Shown: piece by piece, positions 8,612 to 16,716 of the stretch
How the letters are laid out: each line of letters begins with the position of its first letter
Position numbering within the stretch: the first letter of the stretch is position 1
Origin: Chitinophaga sp. LS1
GTDB lineage: Bacteria; Bacteroidota; Bacteroidia; Chitinophagales; Chitinophagaceae
Reading direction: 5' to 3'
Assembly: GCF_034274695.1 (NCBI RefSeq)
Contig: NZ_CP128362.1
Span: 992,001-1,056,000 of the forward strand
DNA: 64,000 nucleotides
Notes under the pieces: generated by a model
The model's input: the letters and a program-made list of their open reading frames with translations, nothing else
Databases searched by the model: none
Told to the model about the DNA's origin: nothing
Position numbers and translations under genes: made by a program

Positions 8612-9142
8612 ATGAATCAAAAAGAAACATCCAAATTTCTCAGTCTCATCCTCCGCCATCAACCGGAGCTCATCGGACTGCAACTCGACAACAACGGCTG
8701 GGCAGATGTAGATACCCTGCTTGCCCTTGCCGCACGCCGTAAACGCATTACCAGAGAAGAACTCGAAACCATCGTGGCTGAAAGCGATAAACAACGCTTT
8801 GCTTTTAATGAAGACCATTCTAAAATAAGAGCCAACCAGGGACATTCTGTTCAGGTAGACCTGGAACTCCCTGTCACCAAGCCACCGGAGTTCCTTTACC
8901 ACGGTACCACCGGCGCATTCGTGGACGAAATTCTGAAAACCGGTATTAAAAAAATGAGCCGTCAACACGCACACCTCAGTATCGACAAAGCCACTGCCAC
9001 CAAAGTAGGCAGCCGCAGAGGCATACCTGTTATTTTAACGATCCGGAGTGGTGACATGCACAGAGTTGGCATCCCATTTTTTGTATCTGCAAACGGTGTT
9101 TGGTTGACGGACCATGTACCGGCTAAATACATTTCACAATGA
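8612..9142 (+). CDS. kptA: RNA 2'-phosphotransferase KptA/Tpt1
   Basis: A 176-residue KptA: it moves an internal RNA 2'-phosphate onto NAD+, giving nicotinamide and ADP-ribose 1'',2''-cyclic phosphate. Visible family features are SLILRHQPE (catalytic Arg-His near 15), KIRANQGHS (Arg near 70), YHGT, SIDKATATKVGSRRGIP (Arg near 130) and FFVSANGVWLTDHVPAKYI at the end. Length is normal. In bacteria without 2'-phosphate tRNA splicing its substrate is unclear; NAD-dependent removal of terminal phosphates or NAD-derived caps has been proposed for the family. It sits between NADAR and ADP-ribosylglycohydrolase, and overlaps the latter by 4 bp (ATGA), so translation is coupled. Confidence 0.93.
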   Translation: MNQKETSKFLSLILRHQPELIGLQLDNNGWADVDTLLALAARRKRITREELETIVAESDKQRFAFNEDHSKIRANQGHSVQVDLELPVTKPPEFLYHGTTGAFVDEILKTGIKKMSRQHAHLSIDKATATKVGSRRGIPVILTIRSGDMHRVGIPFFVSANGVWLTDHVPAKYISQ

Positions 9143-10080
9143 GTACTCCCATTAAAAACGCCCTTTTGGGCCTCGCTGTCGGCGATGCCCTGGGCGTACC
9201 CGTTGAATTTCAGTCACGCGACATACTTGAAAAATACCCTGTCACCAACATGCGGGAATTTGGTACACACGGACAACCCGCAGGTACATGGTCCGACGAT
9301 AGTTCGTTAACTTTCTGTCTCGCAGAAACACTGGTGAAAGGATATGACCTCCAGGACCTGGCGAACCGCTTTGTCAACTGGCGCTACCATGCTTATTGGA
9401 CGGCTCACGGTAAAGTGTTTGACGTAGGTAACGCCACAAATACCGCTATATATTATTTGTCACAGGGTGCTCCTCCCACCACTGCAGGAGGTAACGATGA
9501 AGATTGTAATGGCAATGGCTCCCTCATGCGTATTCTTCCCCTCTTATTTTATATAAAGGACCTGGATATACATGATCGCTATTGTCATGTACGGGATGTA
9601 TCGAGTCTTACACACCGTCATATTCGTTCCATCGCCTGTTGTTTTATTTACCTTGAAGTAGCTCTCCATATACTGAAAGGCGAGCCACCTGTAGATGCCT
9701 ATCTCAATGCCATCAATGAAGTAAACAAATACTTCAAAGAGAACAATTTACCCGACGAGAAAGAACAGGGCATATTGGCAACTACACTTTCCGGCTCACT
9801 GGTAGATAAACCAATCAGTGAGATTCACGGTACCGGCTATGTGGTACGCACACTTGAAGCAGCTATCTGGATACTCATCCATACAAATACATATGCAGAA
9901 GCAGTGCTCACCGCTGTCAATCTCGGCAATGACACCGATACTACCGCAGCAGTAGCGGGTGGACTCGCTGGCATGCACTACGGTTGGGAAGAAATTCCTG
10001 CCGAATGGTTAAACATTTTAGCTGGAAAGGATAGAATTGAAGAACTGATTGCTAACTTGCAGGTCAAATTCAATATCTAA
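9139..10080 (+). CDS. ADP-ribosylglycohydrolase (DraG/ARH family)
   Basis: A 313-residue ADP-ribosylglycohydrolase that hydrolyses ADP-ribose from proteins, nucleic acids or small molecules using two Mg ions. The start ALLGLAVGDALGVPVEF, the acidic motif TWSDDSSLTF (Asp-Asp near 55) and the C-terminal LGNDTDTTAAVAGGLAG carry the metal ligands in the usual order, so the enzyme looks intact. It overlaps kptA by 4 bp and the next gene by 1 bp (TAATG). KptA releases ADP-ribose cyclic phosphate and NADAR enzymes release ADP-ribose, so this hydrolase could clear or reverse the same modification. Confidence 0.92.
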   Translation: MSTPIKNALLGLAVGDALGVPVEFQSRDILEKYPVTNMREFGTHGQPAGTWSDDSSLTFCLAETLVKGYDLQDLANRFVNWRYHAYWTAHGKVFDVGNATNTAIYYLSQGAPPTTAGGNDEDCNGNGSLMRILPLLFYIKDLDIHDRYCHVRDVSSLTHRHIRSIACCFIYLEVALHILKGEPPVDAYLNAINEVNKYFKENNLPDEKEQGILATTLSGSLVDKPISEIHGTGYVVRTLEAAIWILIHTNTYAEAVLTAVNLGNDTDTTAAVAGGLAGMHYGWEEIPAEWLNILAGKDRIEELIANLQVKFNI

Positions 10081-10811
10081 TGGCCCGGACGTTTGTAATT
10101 GGAGATATTCATGGCGCATTAAAAGCATTGGAACAACTACTAGGTCAACTCCTGTTGCAACCAACGGACAGACTTATATTCCTGGGCGATTATGTAGATG
10201 GATGGTCGCAATCCGCACAGGTGGTTGAATACCTGATGGTGCTGCAGGAAAAATATGACTGCCTTCTCATCAAAGGGAATCACGATGCCTGGTGCGAACG
10301 CTGGCTGAATGGAGAAGATCCGGACCCGGTATGGTACAGGAACGGTGGTAAGCAAACCATAGCCAGTTATGAAAATATATCTTATGAACGCCGGTTAGTA
10401 CACCTGGAATGGTTTAACAGGCTTACCTTGTATTATGTAGATGATCAGAACAGGTTATTCCTGCATGCAGGGTTTGCAAGTATGCATGGTCCGGAGAAAG
10501 AACATTACGATACAAACTTTTACTGGGACCGGTCGCTGTGGGAAATGGCGCTGTGTATGGATAAGCGGATCAAAAAAGATTCAATACTCTACCCGAAAAG
10601 ATTATTACTATTTGAAGAGATTTTCATTGGCCATACGCCCACGGTGAATTATGATATCACCACACCAATGAATGCCTGCAATGTGTGGAATGTGGATACA
10701 GGCGCGGCATTTATGGGAAGGATCTCTGCCATGAATATCGATACAAAAGAGTATTGGCAGAGTGAACCCGCCTATGTTTTTTACCCGGGCGAAAAAGGTC
10801 GAAACAAATAA
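10080..10811 (+). CDS. PPP-type metallophosphoesterase
   Basis: A 243-residue phosphatase of the serine/threonine phosphatase-like fold. The metal-binding motifs are all present and in order: GDIHG (8-12), GDYVDGW (near 36), KGNHDAW (near 65), LHAGF (near 127) and GHTPT (near 183). The family includes diadenosine tetraphosphatases, protein phosphatases and RNA-repair 2',3'-phosphatases. As the last gene of the ADP-ribose/RNA operon (start overlaps the previous stop as TAATG) it could act on the ADP-ribose cyclic phosphate made by KptA or on RNA ends. A hairpin terminator follows immediately. Confidence 0.9.
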   Translation: MARTFVIGDIHGALKALEQLLGQLLLQPTDRLIFLGDYVDGWSQSAQVVEYLMVLQEKYDCLLIKGNHDAWCERWLNGEDPDPVWYRNGGKQTIASYENISYERRLVHLEWFNRLTLYYVDDQNRLFLHAGFASMHGPEKEHYDTNFYWDRSLWEMALCMDKRIKKDSILYPKRLLLFEEIFIGHTPTVNYDITTPMNACNVWNVDTGAAFMGRISAMNIDTKEYWQSEPAYVFYPGEKGRNK

Positions 10812-10831
10812 AAGACGGGTGTCCGTCTTTT
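10810..10831. terminator. bidirectional intrinsic terminator
   Basis: A 9-bp perfect stem, AAAAGACGG / CCGTCTTTT, with a 4-nt loop, flanked by A and T tracts. It closes the six-gene operon on the plus strand and the lipoprotein gene at 10830-11441 on the minus strand. Confidence 0.9.
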
Positions 10832-11441
10832 ATTTTACCCCCATTTCTTTCTTGACTAAAGTCATGTGCTCATCATTCGGATCTTCCTGATAATAATACA
10901 CAATCCCATCTTCCACCACAATCCTGTTCTGCAAATCCTCATCACTTAAATAATTACACCCTTTATACACCAGCCATGGATCTGTTACCTGTTTCCATCC
11001 ACTTTTCGTAAACGACCAACTACTCATCACATAGGTACATCCATGCAAAGGCGCCTGGTATACAGAAAGATCATCGCTGCCATCATTATTTAAATCCCCT
11101 TCATTAATCAACCTGATTTCCCCAAAACCTGTTACCAAAGGTTTGATATCCGGATTTGAAAACCGGATCACATACTCATCCTGACCTTCTTCTTCCATTG
11201 CTTTTCTGTACAATACGCCATATGCCAAATCCAAATTTCCATCTCCATTAAAATCCCCTTCGATCCTGACAGTATCAGGTACAGCTTCCGGATTTACAGG
11301 AGGCGCGCCTTCAGTCATAATGCCTGTATCAACGCTTGCTGAATGACTTAACAAGGAATCTGGGGTATTGACTGATTTTTTCCCAGAGGAGTTACATGCG
11401 ACTACGCCTGCGAGAAGGATAAATAGAAGGCTTTTATACAT
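10830..11441 (-). CDS. lipoprotein with FG-GAP/VCBS-like repeats
   Basis: A 203-residue lipoprotein (signal MYKSLLFILLAGVVAC, lipid Cys16). The mature part has two Asp-rich loops, EGDFNGDGNLDLAYG (near 83) and EGDLNNDGSDDLSVY (near 115), typical calcium-binding FG-GAP/VCBS repeats found in cell-surface beta-propellers. With only two clear loops it is too short for a full propeller. Two Cys in the C-terminal half (HGCTYV, YKGCNYL) may pair. It is convergent with the ADP-ribose operon and shares its terminator. Function unknown. Confidence 0.8.
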   Translation of the reverse strand: MYKSLLFILLAGVVACNSSGKKSVNTPDSLLSHSASVDTGIMTEGAPPVNPEAVPDTVRIEGDFNGDGNLDLAYGVLYRKAMEEEGQDEYVIRFSNPDIKPLVTGFGEIRLINEGDLNNDGSDDLSVYQAPLHGCTYVMSSWSFTKSGWKQVTDPWLVYKGCNYLSDEDLQNRIVVEDGIVYYYQEDPNDEHMTLVKKEMGVK

Positions 11442-11483
11442 GGATTTAGCTTATTCAGGCAAAAGTATTAATTTCATTTTGAT

Positions 11484-11511
11484 AATACATAATACATAAT
11501 ACATAATACAT
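11484..11511. repeat. 7-bp tandem repeat (AATACAT)x4 abutting a start codon
   Basis: Four perfect AATACAT copies occupy 11484-11511; the ATG of the DinB gene follows at 11512 with no gap. A change in copy number would alter the distance between upstream elements and the start codon without touching the reading frame. Confidence 0.9.
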
Positions 11512-11958
11512 ATGCTCACTACTACTCTTAAAACACTCTTTCGCAGAGACCTTGAAAAATTGGTTCAGGAACTATCACAATATACTAATGAAAGTAAAAT
11601 CTGGTATACAGAGAAAGGGATTAGTAACAGTGCGGGAAATCTCGCATTACATCTTGTTGGCAATCTGAATACATTTATAGGTTTACACCTGGGGAACACA
11701 GGATATGTCCGTCACCGTGAATTGGAATTTTCTCAGAAAGATGTAGCGAGAACTACATTGATTAAAATGATTGAGGATACGATTGTGGTGATTGATAAAG
11801 TAATGGATGAGCTGACACCTGAACAGGTAGAAGCATTATATCCGATAGAAGTATTTGGCGGACCGATATATACAGGACATTTTTTAGTACACTTAAGCGG
11901 ACATTTAATGTATCATTTAGGCCAGGTAAATTATCACAGGAGGTTATTGGATATTTAA
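11512..11958 (+). CDS. DinB-family protein (DUF1572-like)
   Basis: A 148-residue four-helix-bundle protein of the DinB/YfiT metal-binding superfamily. The helix containing NLALHLVGNLNTFIG (His near 47) and the C-terminal FLVHLSGHLMYHLGQVNYHRR carry the histidines expected to hold a divalent metal. Members act as thiol transferases or have unknown roles. Single gene. The upstream region is unusual: the ATG directly follows four 7-bp repeats and no Shine-Dalgarno site is seen. Confidence 0.8.
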   Translation: MLTTTLKTLFRRDLEKLVQELSQYTNESKIWYTEKGISNSAGNLALHLVGNLNTFIGLHLGNTGYVRHRELEFSQKDVARTTLIKMIEDTIVVIDKVMDELTPEQVEALYPIEVFGGPIYTGHFLVHLSGHLMYHLGQVNYHRRLLDI

Positions 11959-12105
11959 CCCCGGTTATTTACTCATTTTTTTTCGGAAATCACATGTTGC
12001 TTATGCATGATTTTTCACTTCATACAGATGAATGCTTCCTTTTCATGCCCTTATCACTCAATGCAATAGCCGCATCTCACTGCGCCATGCTATCACCGAA
12101 AACCC

Positions 12106-12133
12106 TTGACCCGCAAACGTTTGCGTAAATATA
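12106..12133 (+). promoter_or_regulatory. LacI-type operator inside the pectate lyase promoter
   Basis: The perfect 14-bp palindrome CGCAAACGTTTGCG (12112-12125) matches the LacI/PurR-family operator consensus. It lies between a TTG at 12106-12108 and an AT-rich TAAATATA at 12126-12133 spaced 17 bp, so a bound regulator would block the promoter. The regulator gene is not in this window. Start of the controlled gene is at 12198. Confidence 0.6.
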
Positions 12134-12197
12134 TCTACCCATACCTGATCACCTGCCAAACAAATCCATGTAAATTCAGGTAAAATAACTCTCCGTT

Positions 12198-14426
12198 ATG
12201 AAAACACTTCTACTAGCGCTGCTATGTTTGGCAGGAGCTAACCTCTCCTATGCGCAAACCCTCTATGTTTCCCCCAGCGGATCAGCCTCGAACACCGGCA
12301 CCAGCATCAGTGCCCCGACTACACTTGCCAACGCACTGGCAACGGTAACCGCTGGCAACACCATTTACTTAAGAGGAGGCACCTATAGCTTATCTGCTTC
12401 CGTGATTATCACTGCCAGTAACAATGGTACTTCTTCCGCGTACAAGAGTGTCGTTGCCTATACTGGCGAAACCCCTGTATTAGATTTTTCCAGCATGGCG
12501 ATTGCCGATGCCAATCGTGGCGTCATCCTCGATGGCGACTATTGGCATTGGACAGGTATCACCATCCAGGGTGCTGGCGACAATGGCATGCTGTTGGCGG
12601 GCAACAGCAACATCATCGAAAAATGTATCTTTAAAGGCAACCACGATAGCGGTCTGCAATTGAGTCGCTACGTGACGTCAAACACCACCCTCGCTTCATG
12701 GCCTACGAACAACACCATCCTCAATTGCGAAGCGTACGACAACCAGGACCCAGACAATGAAGACGCCGATGGGTTTGCTGCTAAACTCACCTGTGGCACA
12801 GGCAATGTATTCAATGGTTGTATCTCTCACAACAACATCGATGATGGATACGATCTTTATGCAAAAGATGACACAGGCCCTATTGGTCCTGTCACCCTCA
12901 TTAATTGCCTCGCATATGGCAATGGTACGCTGAGTAGCGGCGGTACCTCCGGCGATGGTGATAAGAATGGATTTAAATTAGGTGGTAGCGGTATTGCAGT
13001 AGCACATATCGTGCGTCGTTGTGTATCATTCAACAATGGCCACCATGGCTTTACGGACAACAACAACCCAGGTGCGATCGAAGTGACCAACAACACCAGT
13101 TACAACAATGCGGAATCTAATTTCAACTTCCGCACGGGTAGTACAGCTACTTTCAAAAACAACCTTTCTTACAATGCAGGTTCATCTGATGCCACCAATG
13201 GTACAGATGTAACGCCAACGAATGTATGGTGGAAGAGTGGCGCCAGCTCTAACACAGGAGGCCTGGTAGTAAGCAGTGCCGACTTCCAGAGTCTTTCTCC
13301 TTCTGTAACTAAAAACAGTGATGGCAGTCCAAACCTGGGCACCTTCCTCGCACTGGCAAGTGGTAGTGATATGATAGACAAAGGTGTAACTACTACAGGC
13401 ATTACCTATTCCGGTTCTGCACCTGATATTGGTGCTCGTGAATCCGGTGGTAGTACGAATCCTTCTACTTATACCGTGAGCGTAACAGTATCTCCATCAG
13501 CAGGGGGAACAGTTACTTTGAGTCCAAGTGGCGGTTCATACACTTCAGGCACTGTAGTAACCTTAACAGCTACACCTGCCAGTGGATATACATTTAGCAG
13601 CTGGGGAGGTAGTGCGAGTGGTACTTCTACTACGACTACAGTAACAGTCACTTCAAACCTATCTGTAACCGCCAGTTTCACCAGTACCAGTACTGGTGGA
13701 GGTTCTACCCTGCATATAGACGATGCTGCAACAAGTACCGGTGGATATTGTAGTGCAGATGGCAGCAGACAAAATACCTATTCAGGTGCTGATGGCGGAT
13801 ATTATATCAACCTGAGTAACGCAAGTGGCAAAGGTGTGAATTACAGTGTGAGCGTGCCTGCCGCAGGAACTTATTCATTTGTATTCCGTTATTCAAATGG
13901 AGGTGCAACCGTATCGACCACTGCACGGTTATTAGTCAATGGCAGCACCGCAGTATCAAGTGTATCATTCCCCAAAACTACCAGCTGGACGGCATGGACC
14001 ACGACAGCAGCAGTGACAGCTACATTGGCAGCAGGTGTGAATACGATTAGAATTGAAACACTCTCTTCTACAGAATTTGCATTGATAGACTGGTTGGAAG
14101 TAACAGGCACAACACCCACTGCAGGTGCTTGTAGTTCATCAGCAAGAGCAGTAGCAGCTGTAAAACCTGAATTGACAGATACAAAGGTGTACCCTAATCC
14201 AGCTAGCAATACCGCTGCTATTAGTTTTTATAATGAAAAGACAGATCGGGTACAGATTAGGATGTACAGTTCGAATGGGCAGTTGCTAAAGACAGTGGTG
14301 GATAAAGAGTTTCCGGCAGGTAATAATCAGTTGACGATGGATGTGAGTAGTTTGCCACAATCCCTGTATTTAATAAAAGTAGAAAATTCAGCAGGTAGTA
14401 ATACCCTGAAACTGGTCAAACAATAA
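12198..14426 (+). CDS. secreted PL9-type pectate lyase with CBM35-like and T9SS domains
   Basis: A 742-residue secreted polysaccharide lyase. Order: signal peptide (1-20, ending SYAQ), right-handed beta-helix (about 22-410), an InlB-like bacterial repeat (about 425-495), a CBM35-like carbohydrate-binding domain (about 505-645) and a T9SS C-terminal sorting domain (VYPNPASNTA to the end). PL9 features are ADGFAAKL and IDDGYDLYAKDD, which hold calcium-binding Asp residues, and GDKNGFKLGG, where the Lys would be the catalytic base. It would cleave polygalacturonate outside the cell. The LacI-type operator at 12112 suggests sugar-responsive control. A hairpin terminator follows. Confidence 0.9.
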   Translation: MKTLLLALLCLAGANLSYAQTLYVSPSGSASNTGTSISAPTTLANALATVTAGNTIYLRGGTYSLSASVIITASNNGTSSAYKSVVAYTGETPVLDFSSMAIADANRGVILDGDYWHWTGITIQGAGDNGMLLAGNSNIIEKCIFKGNHDSGLQLSRYVTSNTTLASWPTNNTILNCEAYDNQDPDNEDADGFAAKLTCGTGNVFNGCISHNNIDDGYDLYAKDDTGPIGPVTLINCLAYGNGTLSSGGTSGDGDKNGFKLGGSGIAVAHIVRRCVSFNNGHHGFTDNNNPGAIEVTNNTSYNNAESNFNFRTGSTATFKNNLSYNAGSSDATNGTDVTPTNVWWKSGASSNTGGLVVSSADFQSLSPSVTKNSDGSPNLGTFLALASGSDMIDKGVTTTGITYSGSAPDIGARESGGSTNPSTYTVSVTVSPSAGGTVTLSPSGGSYTSGTVVTLTATPASGYTFSSWGGSASGTSTTTTVTVTSNLSVTASFTSTSTGGGSTLHIDDAATSTGGYCSADGSRQNTYSGADGGYYINLSNASGKGVNYSVSVPAAGTYSFVFRYSNGGATVSTTARLLVNGSTAVSSVSFPKTTSWTAWTTTAAVTATLAAGVNTIRIETLSSTEFALIDWLEVTGTTPTAGACSSSARAVAAVKPELTDTKVYPNPASNTAAISFYNEKTDRVQIRMYSSNGQLLKTVVDKEFPAGNNQLTMDVSSLPQSLYLIKVENSAGSNTLKLVKQ

Positions 14427-14433
14427 TGGACAG

Positions 14434-14475
14434 ACCTCGCCTTTTGTCTGTTGGCAGGGGCGAGGTTTTATTTTA
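14434..14475 (+). terminator. intrinsic terminator of the pectate lyase gene
   Basis: ACCTCGCC (14434-14441) pairs with GGCGAGGT (14459-14466) and is followed by TTTATTTTA. The right arm and T tract are also the first part of the 59-bp repeat units that follow. Confidence 0.8.
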
Positions 14476-14715
14476 CGTGTTGAAAGGATTTCTCTTTTTG
14501 CCAGTAAGCCTTCGCAGGGGGAGGTCTTATTTTACATATTGAAAGGATTTCTTTTCCCGTCAGTAAGCCTTCGCAGGGGGAGGTTTTATTTTACATATTG
14601 AAAGGATTTCTTTTCCCGTCAGTAAACCTTCGCAGGGGGAGGTTTTATTTTACATATTGAAAGGATTTCTCTTTTTGCCAGTAAGCCTTCGCAGGGGGAG
14701 GTTTTATTTTACATA
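14462..14715. repeat. 59-bp tandem array between convergent genes
   Basis: Units beginning GAGGTTTTATTTTACATATTG recur at 14462, 14521, 14580, 14639 and 14698, exactly 59 bp apart. The last, partial copy supplies the final codons and stop of the minus-strand gene at 14704-15018 (…QYVK-stop), and each unit carries the GAGGTTTTATTTT terminator tail. The units are thus copies of a gene end plus a terminator arm. Confidence 0.9.
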
Positions 14716-15018
14716 TTGAAACAATTCCACTTCCCTATAAGTCAATTTTCGCAACCTGCCACTATAAGGCGCGGATACAATTGTAATAGCATATTCGATC
14801 GTTTCCCATTGATAATCATCGGCATCCTTTTTCCTAATAGCCTTATCACCGATCCGTTCCCAGGAAAATTTGTCCTGATGAGTCAGCGTTTGTTTTTCCC
14901 AGGAGTAATAAGTACCACTCCCATCAGCTTTAAATTCATAAGCCCATCCCCATATGCCATGTAAACCACTACCATCGTCCAGGTCATTTTCCCAGGTACC
15001 AAGAATCTCATCTACCAT
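14704..15018 (-). CDS. small hypothetical cytosolic protein
   Basis: A 104-residue protein with no signal or membrane segment, rich in Trp and acidic residues (EILGTWENDLDDG, WGWAYEFKADGSGTYYSWEK). The alternating pattern suggests an all-beta, lipocalin-like small fold of the kind that measures 'GTW' domains, but I cannot name the family. Its last codons are part of the 59-bp repeat unit. The start ATG at 15018 is preceded by an AT-rich leader. Confidence 0.6.
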   Translation of the reverse strand: MVDEILGTWENDLDDGSGLHGIWGWAYEFKADGSGTYYSWEKQTLTHQDKFSWERIGDKAIRKKDADDYQWETIEYAITIVSAPYSGRLRKLTYREVELFQYVK

Positions 15019-15126
15019 ATATATAAATTTAAATCATACAATCAAGTTACTATAAATCCTCCTTAATTATTCTTATTTTAATAGCAGCAAGGAAGTATTA
15101 CCAGAACAACCCATATATCAACCAAA

Positions 15127-16710
15127 ATGTCAATTTCCAGAAGGGAGTTCCTCACCAGAACAGGAACAATGGCTGCCGCCTATCCGGCCATGCTGGCTTT
15201 AGGGATGTTACAGGAAGCGCCTGCGCATGCCTTTTCGCTCAATGGCAGTGGCAAGGGTAAACACATTATCATTCTAGGCGCCGGTCTTGCAGGAATGGCA
15301 GCGGCTTATGAACTATTAAAACTCGGCTACCAATGCACCATTCTTGAAGCCCGGCAGCGATCAGGAGGGCGTGTATGGAGTATCCGAAAGGGAGCGACGC
15401 ATACTGAAACCGATCTTCCTGTACAAACGGCTACATTCGACGAAGGGCTTTATTTCAATGCGGGGCCATCGCGTATCCCGCATCACCATGCATTGACATT
15501 GCATTACTGTAGAGAGTTGCAGGTGCCGATCCAGGTGTATAACAACATCAACGAAGCGGCCTATTTCTTCGCCGAAGGCAAAGGATCGCTTTCCAACAGG
15601 AAGATCCGGGTCCGGGAAATTCACAACGATCTCCGGGGATATACAGCGGAACTACTTGCCAAAGCGATAGATCAGCACAAACTCGACACAGGTCTTACAA
15701 CTGAAGATACCCAGAAAATACTGGAATACCTAAGGGCAGAAGGAGGGCTGGACATCGATAAATTGTACAAAGCCTCTGACAGAAGAGGGTACATCGAGGG
15801 TCCCGGCGCCGGCGAACTTCCCGGCAAAATCGCACCGGCGCATAGTCTGGCGGATATTATCAATTCCGGTCTTGCTGATCCTGACTTCTACAATGTATCT
15901 GAATATGTATATGAACTACAGATGACCATGTTCCAGGCGATTGGCGGCAATGACCAGATTCCAAAAGCTTTTGAGAAGAAGGTAGGGCAATGTATACATT
16001 TTGGCTGCGAGGTGACGGGCATTCACAACCAGGCAGAAAGTGTGAAGATTAGTTATAAAGACAGCAAAGGCGCCAAAGAAATCGTTGCCGACTATTGTAT
16101 TTGCACGATTCCTACACCAGTGCTGAGTAATGTGGATAACAACTTCTCTTCAGATGTGAGTCGCGCGATTGACTACATTCCTTACATGATCACGGGCAAG
16201 ATAGGCATGCAGTTCAAGAGAAGGTTCTGGGAAGAAGATGAACACATCTACGGAGGTATTACACATACGAACAATGAACTCACCCAGATCTTTTATCCGT
16301 CTTATGATTATCTATCTAAGAAAGGCATACTGCTAGGTTATTACAACTTTAATGAGAAAGCCCGACAAACAGGGAGTCTGTCGCACCAGCAAAGAGAAAA
16401 ATTAGCGATGGATAAGGGGCGGTTGATACATCCGCAATATGATAAAGAATTTGAAAGTTCATTTTCAGTGAGCTGGCATAAGACACCTTATAGCATGGGT
16501 GGATGGGCCTTGTATAATAGTGCTACCAGACAAACACATTATAAAAGCCTGTTGAAGGCGGATAAGCGGGTATACTTTGCAGGGGAGCATACAACTTATC
16601 TGAATGCATGGATGGCAGGAGCGTTAGAATCTGCAAGAAGGACAGTGACGGATTTACATGCAAGGGTATCAGAACAACGGATCTCTTATCCAATTACAAC
16701 CAACATCTAA
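15127..16710 (+). CDS. Tat-exported flavin amine/L-amino acid oxidase
   Basis: A 527-residue FAD enzyme of the monoamine oxidase/L-amino acid oxidase family, predicted to oxidise an amine or amino acid to the imine with H2O2 release, in the periplasm. The N-terminus carries a twin-arginine signal (SRREFLT, Arg5-Arg6, then a hydrophobic stretch ending APAHA). Dinucleotide-binding GAGLAGMAAAYE follows near 51, then ILEARQRSGGRVW, and the FAD C-terminal motif YFAGEHTTYLNAWMAGALESA near 485. Tat export fits a cofactor-loaded enzyme folded before export. It is the first gene of a three-gene operon, 6 bp before the aminotransferase. Substrate not determinable from sequence. Confidence 0.9.
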   Translation: MSISRREFLTRTGTMAAAYPAMLALGMLQEAPAHAFSLNGSGKGKHIIILGAGLAGMAAAYELLKLGYQCTILEARQRSGGRVWSIRKGATHTETDLPVQTATFDEGLYFNAGPSRIPHHHALTLHYCRELQVPIQVYNNINEAAYFFAEGKGSLSNRKIRVREIHNDLRGYTAELLAKAIDQHKLDTGLTTEDTQKILEYLRAEGGLDIDKLYKASDRRGYIEGPGAGELPGKIAPAHSLADIINSGLADPDFYNVSEYVYELQMTMFQAIGGNDQIPKAFEKKVGQCIHFGCEVTGIHNQAESVKISYKDSKGAKEIVADYCICTIPTPVLSNVDNNFSSDVSRAIDYIPYMITGKIGMQFKRRFWEEDEHIYGGITHTNNELTQIFYPSYDYLSKKGILLGYYNFNEKARQTGSLSHQQREKLAMDKGRLIHPQYDKEFESSFSVSWHKTPYSMGGWALYNSATRQTHYKSLLKADKRVYFAGEHTTYLNAWMAGALESARRTVTDLHARVSEQRISYPITTNI

Positions 16711-16716
16711 AAACTT

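Noticed and set aside
10080..10811. Phosphatase as a stand-alone diadenosine tetraphosphatase
   Set aside because: Possible by fold, but its overlap with the ARH gene and shared terminator favour a role in the ADP-ribose operon.
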